Positions 7,506 through 14,512 of a DNA stretch of 26,633 nt are shown one piece after another. Under the pieces are notes generated by a model. The model ran no database searches. It was not told the origin of the DNA and saw only the letters and a program-made list of their open reading frames with translations. The DNA lies in contig CAMCXJ010000006.1 in the NCBI GenBank assembly GCA_945883455.1, positions 1 through 26,633 on the forward strand. The letters are read 5' to 3'. This stretch comes from Prosthecobacter debontii (GTDB lineage: Bacteria > Verrucomicrobiota > Verrucomicrobiia > Verrucomicrobiales > Akkermansiaceae). A program made the translations under genes and the position numbers. Every line of letters begins with the position of its first letter. Within the stretch, counting starts at the first letter, position 1.

Positions 7506-8655
7506 GGGTGAATGCACGGTAGGTCGAATCCGGATCGGCTCGACCTGGCGCGGGGTGATTCTCGGCGGACTCGGCTTTTCCTTGATCGTAACAGGGATGT
7601 GGCGGGTGGATGGAGTGATGGCGGCGATGGGTATCGCCGTGGCCGCGCTATTCGGGGTGGCTTTCGTTTTGGGATGGATGAATCTGCGCTCGCTTGCCTT
7701 GGCCTACAGTGGGCCGAAGCGGGTGGATGCCGGGAAATGTTTTACGGGAAATCTGACCCTGACGAACGGAAACGGTTTTCTCGACAGCCTGTGGATCGAG
7801 TTCGGGGCGGATCTGATGGGGGAGGCAACGGTTTCAGGTAAGGCGTTCTGGATCGCGGAAAGCAGCATCGTGGAGGTGGAGGGGCGGCCTGTTCTGCGGA
7901 CGCGGGGTTTGCGCAGCGAGCACCGGGGCTGGGTGCGGTCGGGTTTCCCGCTAGGGCTCATGTCGTTTTCAAAAAGCCTGCCGGTCAACGCGGAGATCGG
8001 GGTTTTACCGAAACCCAACGTGCCGCGCGCATTGACTTTGAGGGGATATCTTCTCGATGGATCATCTCTGGCTGGCTCGAAATATTTCGGCGGGATTGGC
8101 GAGTGGAGGGGACTGCGCGAACGGCGCGGCGGCGACGGACTGCGTCGCATCGCATGGGCGGCGAGCCTGCGATCCGAGGCAGCGGGCGGGGCGATCCTTG
8201 TTAGGGAGGACGTGCCGCCCGGCTCGCAGGCGGAAGGCTGCCTGGTGGTGTTTCATTCCTACGGCGGTGCTGGCGATCTGATCCGCCCTGATCGATTTGA
8301 GAAGGCGCTGTCACTGCTGTGCGGGGCGCTGGGGAGTCTTGTCGGTTACGGGATGCCGGTGCGGTGGATCGCGGATTTCAACGGATGGGAGGAGGGCGTG
8401 CTCAAAACGCGGCGGCACTTGGCGGGCGTTCGCGAAAGTTTGCTGTCCGTAAAACGCGCTTCCGGCACAGAGGCGCATGATCTCATCGCGGCGCTCGGCA
8501 GGGCGCGCGAACAGGAATGCGTGGTGGTCATTTCCGATATGCCGCGCTCCGGGTGGGAGGGCTTCGTGCCGGACTTAGTCATTGCGCCCGTGCTGGTGGA
8601 TATCCGCGAATACGATGGTTCCCGTAGAAAGATCGGGAAAGGAGGGCGTCGATGA
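7471..8655 (+). CDS. DUF58 domain membrane protein
   Basis: This DUF58 protein has two N-terminal membrane segments (VILGGLGFSLIVTGMW and MAAMGIAVAALFGVAFVLGW) and a cytoplasmic or periplasmic domain with the family signature LRERRGGDGLRRIAWAASLR. The C-terminal half resembles a von Willebrand A fold (VVVISDMP). The start is uncertain. An ATG at 7471 lies inside rsfS and gives 394 residues. A GTG at 7555 would start inside the first membrane segment and lose the basic residues that precede it. The stop overlaps the next gene by 4 bp (ATGA), which indicates translational coupling. DUF58 proteins usually pair with a MoxR ATPase and a transglutaminase. Only the transglutaminase is here. Confidence 0.8.
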   Translation: MAASGHPISSIEGECTVGRIRIGSTWRGVILGGLGFSLIVTGMWRVDGVMAAMGIAVAALFGVAFVLGWMNLRSLALAYSGPKRVDAGKCFTGNLTLTNGNGFLDSLWIEFGADLMGEATVSGKAFWIAESSIVEVEGRPVLRTRGLRSEHRGWVRSGFPLGLMSFSKSLPVNAEIGVLPKPNVPRALTLRGYLLDGSSLAGSKYFGGIGEWRGLRERRGGDGLRRIAWAASLRSEAAGGAILVREDVPPGSQAEGCLVVFHSYGGAGDLIRPDRFEKALSLLCGALGSLVGYGMPVRWIADFNGWEEGVLKTRRHLAGVRESLLSVKRASGTEAHDLIAALGRAREQECVVVISDMPRSGWEGFVPDLVIAPVLVDIREYDGSRRKIGKGGRR

Positions 8656-10337
8656 TCCTTCGACTCATCGGACTGTGCCTCGCAGGGTTAGGGGCTTATG
8701 TGTTGTTGAGGGGTTGGCCGGAATACTTACCGGCCTTGGTACGATCCTGCCTTGCCGTGTTGCTGCTGGTCGGTGGCCTCGGCTGCTGGGCCGCAAAGCG
8801 CAAAAAGGATGACCTACCAGTCGCAAAGGGCGTGAGGAAGCCGGGCATGCGGGATTTCCTCACAATGGGCATGGGTATCCTCGCGCTGGAATGCGGTTTC
8901 CTCTGGCTGCTCAATGCCGCGCCGAGGCCGCTGGAAGAGGTGGCGATCCTCATCGAGGCGAAAGTCCAACCCGCCGCCGCCGCTGAGAGATCGAGTAAAG
9001 CGGCATCGTCCAACGCGGGAAACTGGTTATGGAGCGATGAGAAACGCCGTGCCCTGCCGCAGCGCACAAACCTGAAACCGGGCGCAAAGCCGGAGATTTT
9101 CGTGAAACTCCCACAGGCAAAGGATGCCAAGTTTTTGCTGAACCGGAAGGTGTATGTCAGGGCGTTCACACTAGATAAATTCGAGGACGGGGTCTGGAGC
9201 CTCGGCGGCGATGCGCCGAAGGATTTGGAGGCAGATGCCCAGGGCTGGATCGGCCTCGGGGACAGGGGCGACGGAGAGATCCTCCACGAAATTTTCCACG
9301 GAAAAGACGGCGGTGGTAGGGACACGCTGACGGCACTGCAAGGCGTGCGTGCGGTGAGGCTTCCCAGCCTGAAACTAGCGGCGGATGGCATGGGTTTCCT
9401 GCCGGATATGGGTGGGGCGTCCGGATACTCGTATCTTGCTAATTCAATACCTGTCGGCTTGGAAGATCTCCCGAAAACCGAGGATTGGGGAAACGGAAAA
9501 GCAGTCGTTGCGGCGGGTAGGTTCGGTGCCTTGTCCGCAGAGGCGGCAGGTGAAGGTGATCTACTGAAAAAGCTGCTGAACATCCAATCGTTTCTCCGCG
9601 ACAGATACGGCTACTCGCTGAGGACGGTAAACCGTGAGAATCTTGATCCGCTGGAAAATTTTCTCTTTTCCGAAAAACATGGGCACTGCGAGTTTTTCGC
9701 AACGGCGGCAGCACTAATGGCACGCGAGATCGGTGTCGAGGTGCGGGTGGCTTACGGCTGGGCGGGCGGAGAGTATTTTCCCGATAGTCGGATGTTCGTT
9801 TTTCGAGCGCGGGAAGCCCATGCCTGGGTCGAGGTTAAGATGAAAGGAGTCTGGGTGGTGATGGAGCCGACACCTCCCGTGGCGCTCGGCGGGGGCGGTT
9901 CGCCACGGCAGGCAGCGCCGGGCGAGAAACCTCCCACCGCGGAGGAAGAGTTGGCCGGGGAACAGGAGGAAACGACTGATACAGGTGGTGAGGTAGAGAA
10001 GACCGCACTGGTGTTGATGGGCGTTTTCGGGGGGATCGCCATCGGTTCCTTGATTTTCAGGACCGCGCGGAGAGGCGACGCATCAGGAAGGGATTACAAG
10101 TTTCCCGGGACAAAGCGCAGGGGCGGATATCTCGGAATCTGGCAGATAGTCTGCGAGAAAAAAGGGCTGGTAGGACGCGCGGGGTGGACGCTGAAACGGC
10201 AACTAGCAGAAATGGAAACGCCGCCCACATTCGCCGATGAATTGCAAGGTTATCACTATGCTCTACACTACGAGGAAAAACCGCAAGATGCAGAACGTGA
10301 GAAGCAACTAGTGGCTAAAATTAAGGGTTGGGAGTAA
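8652..10337 (+). CDS. TgpA-type membrane transglutaminase-like protein
   Basis: This 561-residue protein has three N-terminal membrane segments (about residues 3-20, 29-47 and 69-88), a large extracytoplasmic domain, a transglutaminase-like core and a final membrane segment near residues 455-475. The core shows GHCEFFATAAALMAREIGV with catalytic Cys346 and AREAHAWVEV with His390. The third triad residue, usually Asp in a DPTPP motif, is Glu405 (MEPTPP). DUF3488-type family members have more N-terminal helices, so this is a shortened version. The gene overlaps the DUF58 stop by 4 bp. Related pairs are thought to process or crosslink envelope proteins, but the substrate is unknown. Confidence 0.85.
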   Translation: MILRLIGLCLAGLGAYVLLRGWPEYLPALVRSCLAVLLLVGGLGCWAAKRKKDDLPVAKGVRKPGMRDFLTMGMGILALECGFLWLLNAAPRPLEEVAILIEAKVQPAAAAERSSKAASSNAGNWLWSDEKRRALPQRTNLKPGAKPEIFVKLPQAKDAKFLLNRKVYVRAFTLDKFEDGVWSLGGDAPKDLEADAQGWIGLGDRGDGEILHEIFHGKDGGGRDTLTALQGVRAVRLPSLKLAADGMGFLPDMGGASGYSYLANSIPVGLEDLPKTEDWGNGKAVVAAGRFGALSAEAAGEGDLLKKLLNIQSFLRDRYGYSLRTVNRENLDPLENFLFSEKHGHCEFFATAAALMAREIGVEVRVAYGWAGGEYFPDSRMFVFRAREAHAWVEVKMKGVWVVMEPTPPVALGGGGSPRQAAPGEKPPTAEEELAGEQEETTDTGGEVEKTALVLMGVFGGIAIGSLIFRTARRGDASGRDYKFPGTKRRGGYLGIWQIVCEKKGLVGRAGWTLKRQLAEMETPPTFADELQGYHYALHYEEKPQDAEREKQLVAKIKGWE

Positions 10338-10378
10338 GGTATTATCCGCCAAAAGCCCTTTCCTATCCAATCGTAGCA

Positions 10379-10422
10379 GGGGATTCCAGCCCCAAGCAGT
10401 TGTTGGGAAATCTAATCCCAAC
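10379..10422 (+). terminator. Possible hairpin terminator region
   Basis: Two inverted repeats follow the transglutaminase stop: GGGG/CCCC around 10379-10393 and the perfect GTTGGGA (10402-10408) / TCCCAAC (10416-10422) with a 7-base loop. A run of seven T starts about 20 bases later. The distance to the T-tract makes a standard intrinsic terminator doubtful. Confidence 0.3.
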
Positions 10423-10492
10423 CTACCAAATCAAAGCACGGATTTTTTTCATCAAAACAGTGTTATGTGTCACGGATTCGCCCGAATCATCT

Positions 10493-11593
10493 TCAGGCGT
10501 TCGGAGGATAAAGCGAACCGTTCGGGAAGTTTCCGCACAACGGACGATCTCCGTCGGTAAACGCCGCGATCAATAAGTCGCCACCGACGAAGGCCCCGCG
10601 CCAAGAAGCGCCCCGACCGCCGAAGACCTCCTCGCGATCGCCGCGGCTGCGGGGGGTGTTGACGCCAAATTTGAAGGACTGCACGTCCGGTCGCAAGCGG
10701 GCTGCAAAGTCGGGGTCATCCGTCGCGATCGAAGCCACCAGCGCGCCATTCGAAACATTCATGGCTGACAGCAGCTCGGATTCCGTATCCACGATGACAA
10801 TCGAATCGATAGGACCGAAAGGCTCGCTGTGATGAAACGACCAGCCCGTCGGGGGATTAAGCACACAAGCGGGTGCGATGTAAGCCGACTGATCTTGACC
10901 CGGGATGAATCGCCCGACGCCTAGGCCGCCCCGTATCAAGGGGATACCGCCGGCGACAATAGCCTCCTCATAACGCGCGCGTAAATCCGTGGCCTTGGAC
11001 TGCGAAATGACAGGGCCGAAATCCAGCTCCGGAAGCGGATCGCTGGCCGACTCGACCGCGAAGGGATTGCCGAACTTGAGCGAGGCAATGACCTCCTGAT
11101 AGGTGGCGAGAAAGTCAGGAAGGAGACGACGCTGGACGACATAGCGCGGGTAGGCGGTGCAACGCTGCTTGGCGTATTCGAAGCCTTTCTTGAGATGACC
11201 CGCCAACAAGGGCCACTGCGAGAAGTTCCAAATGCCCCACGTGTTTAGCCCTTCCTGCTCAAGGATGTGCCGGCGACGCAAGTCCGCGAGGGTGCTGGCG
11301 GCTTTGCGCCCGTTGGAGCGCCCTCCGACGAACGCCAAGGCGCCCAGCTGCGGGGAGGAGATCAGCGCGTCGCTGAGGTCGCCCCCGATTCCCGAGAGCA
11401 ACGTTACGGGCAGTCCCGCCCTTACCATCAAAGCGTGCGACAGCGTTAGGGCGTGGAAACCGCCCTGTGAGGGAGTCTTGGCGATGACGGCGCTGCCCGC
11501 GAGGAGCTGCGCCAATTCGGCGTGAACGAGCACGCTCAGCGGATAATTCCACGAGGCGATGTTCGAGACCGGTCCGGAAAGCGGAGTCCGGCC
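10493..11593 (-). pseudogene. 5'-truncated aldehyde dehydrogenase
   Basis: The frame encodes the C-terminal two-thirds of an NAD(P)-dependent aldehyde dehydrogenase. SGPVSNIASWNYPLSV starts the Rossmann region, LEQEGLNTWGIW replaces the usual LELGGK catalytic Glu loop, and KQRCTAYPRYVV holds the catalytic Cys. EPFGP and the NGALVASIAT, NTPRSRGDREEVFGGRG blocks follow, and the tail CGNFPNGSLYPPNA looks complete. Homologous sequence extends upstream of the first usable start (GTG at 11533) as far as a TGA at 11594-11596, and the roughly 100-150 residues normally before WNYPLS are absent. No other frame upstream restores them. The gene is therefore probably dead, cut at about 11594 by a deletion or insertion. 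Confidence 0.8.
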
Positions 11594-11769
11594 TCAGTCG
11601 TCACGAAGAAAACAGTCAAACGACAAATTGTCTAACAGGTAGGAATTTGCTTTAGAAATTTTGGAATGTTTGCCGAATAGCACGGTGCTGATTTTTACAA
11701 ACCCGGTATCGGTGGTAGCGATCCACGAGCAATCGCGTCGCCGATCACATGAGCCCAGATAAGTTTATC

Positions 11770-12831
11770 CTAAATCCTCTCTACGGAATTTTCCACCACG
11801 CGCAGGACGGGCAGGGGATTGGTTTGCGGAGAGGTGTCGCGCCAGCCGAGGTGGGTGGTGGTGATGAATTTCTGGGCGTGGGGAGGGAGGTGGTGCAGAA
11901 GGGCGTTGCGGCGGGCGGGGTCGAGCTCGCCAAAAATGTCGTCGAGGAGATAGATGGGGGTTTTCTCCCGGCGGGTATGGAGGAGATCGCCCTGGGCGAG
12001 CTTCAGCGCTAGGGCGATGGTGCGCTGCTGGCCCTCGCTGGCGTAGTCGGAGGCGGTCATGCCGTGGAGGCGGATGGAAACGTCGTCGCGGTGGGGGCCG
12101 ACGACGGCTTGGCGGGTGGCGGTTTCGCGCTGGCGGGCCTGGAGGATGGATTCCTTCATGCAGGGGCCGGAGGCGGGGAGGTAGGTGAGGGTGAGGGCTT
12201 CGTCTTTCCCGGAAATATCCGTCTGGGCGGCGGCGGCGAGGGGCGAGAGATCGGCGATGAGGCGGGCGCGGCTTTCGGTAAGGAAGGTGCCGTGCTCGAT
12301 GAGGATGTCCTCGTAGGCGATGAGTTCGGGGAGGCGGAGGCGGGGTTCCTTGAGGAGGAGGTTCTTGGCGCGAAGGGCGCGGCGGTAGCGGGTGTAGGCG
12401 GTGCGGTAGGCGGGATCAAGCTGGGCGCCGAGGAAATCGAGGAAGTGCCGCCGCGCCTCGCCGGGGCCGCGGATGAGGGCGAGATCCTCGTTGCCCATCC
12501 AGACGATGAGGCCACCATCCGCGAGGTAGGCGGTGCGGGAGGCGCGCGGCTCGCCATCCGCGAAAAGGCGCAGACCGCCGGGGGTGTTCTTGATTTTCCG
12601 CTCCTGCCCCCATGGATCGCCCGCAATGCCGAAGCCGGGGGTGGAGAGCTTGGTGAGGGTGTGGAAACCGGAGCAGCGCGGCGATTGCAGGCGGACGAGA
12701 ACGCAGATCGCCTCAAGGATAGAGGTCTTGCCGCGGGCGTTGTCGCCGATGAGGATCACGCCCTCCTGCGGTGCATCGAGCTCAAGGGAGCCGAAGCAGC
12801 GGAAGTTCTGGAGGCGGAGGTGCTGGAGCAA
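11770..12831 (-). CDS. recF: DNA replication and repair protein RecF
   Basis: This 353-residue SMC-like ATPase has the RecF opening (LQHLRLQNFRCF), Walker A GDNARGKTS at residues 29-37, the ABC signature SEGQQRTIALALKLAQ, and Walker B IYLLDDIFGELDPARR followed by the D-loop and a switch His in FITTTHL. It loads RecA at gaps with RecOR. The start codon is TTG at 12831, the only one that keeps the conserved first strand. The upstream 30 bp are very AT-rich. The gene is not next to dnaA or dnaN here. A small gene of unknown function precedes it by 46 bp. The stop is TAG, and the same frame stays open for another 24 codons beyond it. Confidence 0.93.
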   Translation of the reverse strand: MLQHLRLQNFRCFGSLELDAPQEGVILIGDNARGKTSILEAICVLVRLQSPRCSGFHTLTKLSTPGFGIAGDPWGQERKIKNTPGGLRLFADGEPRASRTAYLADGGLIVWMGNEDLALIRGPGEARRHFLDFLGAQLDPAYRTAYTRYRRALRAKNLLLKEPRLRLPELIAYEDILIEHGTFLTESRARLIADLSPLAAAAQTDISGKDEALTLTYLPASGPCMKESILQARQRETATRQAVVGPHRDDVSIRLHGMTASDYASEGQQRTIALALKLAQGDLLHTRREKTPIYLLDDIFGELDPARRNALLHHLPPHAQKFITTTHLGWRDTSPQTNPLPVLRVVENSVERI

Positions 12832-12877
12832 ACTTTAAACTTTAAAATTTTAAATCCTAAGGAAGAGGCTTCGCGCT

Positions 12878-13105
12878 TCACATCGGCTGGGTGAGGTGGT
12901 CGAGGGCTTTTTGGTAGGAGGACTGTGTGAGGTAGTGGCGGAGCTTGGTGTCGAACTCGCGGTGGTGAGCTGCGGCGTAGGACTGGATGGCTTCGGAAAC
13001 TTCCTTCAAGGCGGTGAGGTGGGCGGTGGGATCGCGGTCCCGGAACGAGTGGTCGGCGATGATTTCAAGGCGCTGCTGAAGGAGGGTCTGGAGTTCTGGG
13101 TGCAT
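12878..13105 (-). CDS. Small helical protein of unknown function
   Basis: This frame gives 75 residues from an ATG at 13105. It is predicted to be mostly helical (LQTLLQQRLEIIADHSF, then ALKEVSEAIQSYAAAHH and LRHYLTQSSYQKALDHL), with no Cys and no membrane segment. A longer frame to 13261 exists but its extra residues look like read-through of intergenic DNA. It precedes recF by 46 bp on the same strand and may be cotranscribed. I do not recognise the family. The regular amphipathic spacing of Leu argues that it is a real gene. Confidence 0.6.
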   Translation of the reverse strand: MHPELQTLLQQRLEIIADHSFRDRDPTAHLTALKEVSEAIQSYAAAHHREFDTKLRHYLTQSSYQKALDHLTQPM

Positions 13106-13392
13106 GGGAAAAATTTTAAGTACGATCCACGAAATCCGAATGAAGAGAAAGACAAAGGCTTCGGGGTCGTGGCGAACTTCTATAAGATTTTTGGGCCGGA
13201 GGGAATGAGATTCACCGTGCCGTCGGGAAGCGGTTGGATGTTTATGCGGGAGGGGTTTCAATTCGCCTTTTGCCTCAGGTTACCGATTCATATTGGGGAT
13301 ATGCGGGTTTACAAATTACCTCTCTTCAAAATTAGCGGAATTTTCTCATCTATCTGACAAACGACCCGCCTCCCGCGTGTAGTCAACCTGTC

Positions 13393-14355
13393 ATGAAAAG
13401 CATACCGAAAAAACTCACACTCCTTGTCGCGCTAGCGCTATCGTCCCTTAGCCCGGCGGAGGTCACGAAAAAGAACATCCTGCTCCTTGCGGGCAAACCT
13501 TCTCACGGTCCCGGTGCCCATGAACACAACGCGGGATCACTACTGCTCAAAAAATGCCTGGATGAAAGTGGGCTGGCTGTCGAAAGCACCGTAATCCAGA
13601 ATGGTGAATGGCCCAGCCCCGCGCAACTAGCCGCCGCAGATACCGTTGTCATTTACTGTGACGGCGGCAGCAATCACCTGATACTCATAGACGACCGCAT
13701 GCAGCAACTCGCCAAGGAAATGAAGCGCGGCGGCGGTCTGGTCTGCGTGCACTACGGCGTGGAAATTCCCAAGGACAAGGGCGGACCAGAACTGCTCGGC
13801 TGGATGGGCGGCTACTTCGAGACGAATTGGAGCGTGAATCCGCACTGGACAGCGGATTTCAAAAGCTTTCCCGCCCATCCCATCAGCAACGGTCTGCAAC
13901 CCTACGCCATGCTTGACGAGTGGTATTTCCACATGCGCTTTTCGGAGGAAGGTAAGCTCACCCACGTCCTCTCCGCCACCGTGCCGGAGGAAACCATGAA
14001 CCGCGGCGATGGCCCGCACTCTGGAAATCCGCATGTCCGCAAGGCCGTGGCCGAAGGCTTGCCGCAAACGGTGGCCTGGGCTTTCGAGCGGCCGGACGGC
14101 GGGCGCGGCTTCGGTTTCACTGGCGGCCATTTCCACAAGAACTGGGGTGATGATAACCAGCGCAAGACAGTCCTCAACGCCATCCTCTGGACCGCCAAGG
14201 CCGAGGTTCCCGCTGCGGGCGTGACGAGCAAGGTCACACCGGAGGAACTCGCTGCGAACCTCGATCCCAAGGGAAAGCAGTCGAAGCTTGAGGGTAACCC
14301 CAGCTTTCTCGGTGCCTCGGAGGATCCCGCGTTCTGTGCGGCGTGCAAGCACTAG
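13393..14355 (+). CDS. Secreted ThuA-like protein
   Basis: This 320-residue protein has a signal peptide (MKSIPKKLTLLVALALSSLS) and a ThuA-type fold related to class I glutamine amidotransferases. KNILLLAGKPSHGPGAHEHNAG opens the fold, followed by GGGLVCVHYGVE in the nucleophile-elbow position, but with no Cys nucleophile there. WTADFKSFPAHPISNGL and GFGFTGGHFHKNWGDDNQR complete the domain. ThuA homologues act on trehalose or related sugars, and secreted versions are abundant in Verrucomicrobiota and Planctomycetota. The C terminus ends CAACKH, two Cys in a short tail that may form a disulfide. It stands alone between an unrelated recF locus and ppdK. Confidence 0.85.
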   Translation: MKSIPKKLTLLVALALSSLSPAEVTKKNILLLAGKPSHGPGAHEHNAGSLLLKKCLDESGLAVESTVIQNGEWPSPAQLAAADTVVIYCDGGSNHLILIDDRMQQLAKEMKRGGGLVCVHYGVEIPKDKGGPELLGWMGGYFETNWSVNPHWTADFKSFPAHPISNGLQPYAMLDEWYFHMRFSEEGKLTHVLSATVPEETMNRGDGPHSGNPHVRKAVAEGLPQTVAWAFERPDGGRGFGFTGGHFHKNWGDDNQRKTVLNAILWTAKAEVPAAGVTSKVTPEELAANLDPKGKQSKLEGNPSFLGASEDPAFCAACKH

Positions 14356-14437
14356 ACCCTATCCCAGAAAGGTCGTGTGCCTAAGATAGGGCCTTAGACT
14401 GCGCCTTTGTAGGAGGTCAAAGGCTGGGCGTGAGCCA

Positions 14438-14474
14438 CGAAAAAGCCGCCCTCGCACGGTGGCGGGGGCGGCTT
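14438..14474 (-). terminator. Rho-independent terminator of ppdK
   Basis: On the minus strand AAGCCGCCC (14474-14466) pairs perfectly with GGGCGGCTT (14451-14443) across a 14-base loop, followed by a short T-run (TTTTT in total from the stem). It lies about 40 bases after the ppdK stop and reads in the right direction. This is the clearest intrinsic terminator in the window. Confidence 0.75.
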
Positions 14475-14512
14475 GTGATGTTTATCTAGAGCGTCTCTGT
14501 GCTCGATTCGGT

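Noticed and set aside
11622..11632. Short palindrome GACAA-A-TTGTC upstream of the truncated aldehyde dehydrogenase
   Set aside because: Five-base arms are expected by chance, and the gene next to it is truncated, so an operator role cannot be supported.
14357..14391. Inverted repeat CCCTATC/GATAGGG after the ThuA-like gene
   Set aside because: The 21-base loop and lack of a T-run make it a poor terminator candidate.
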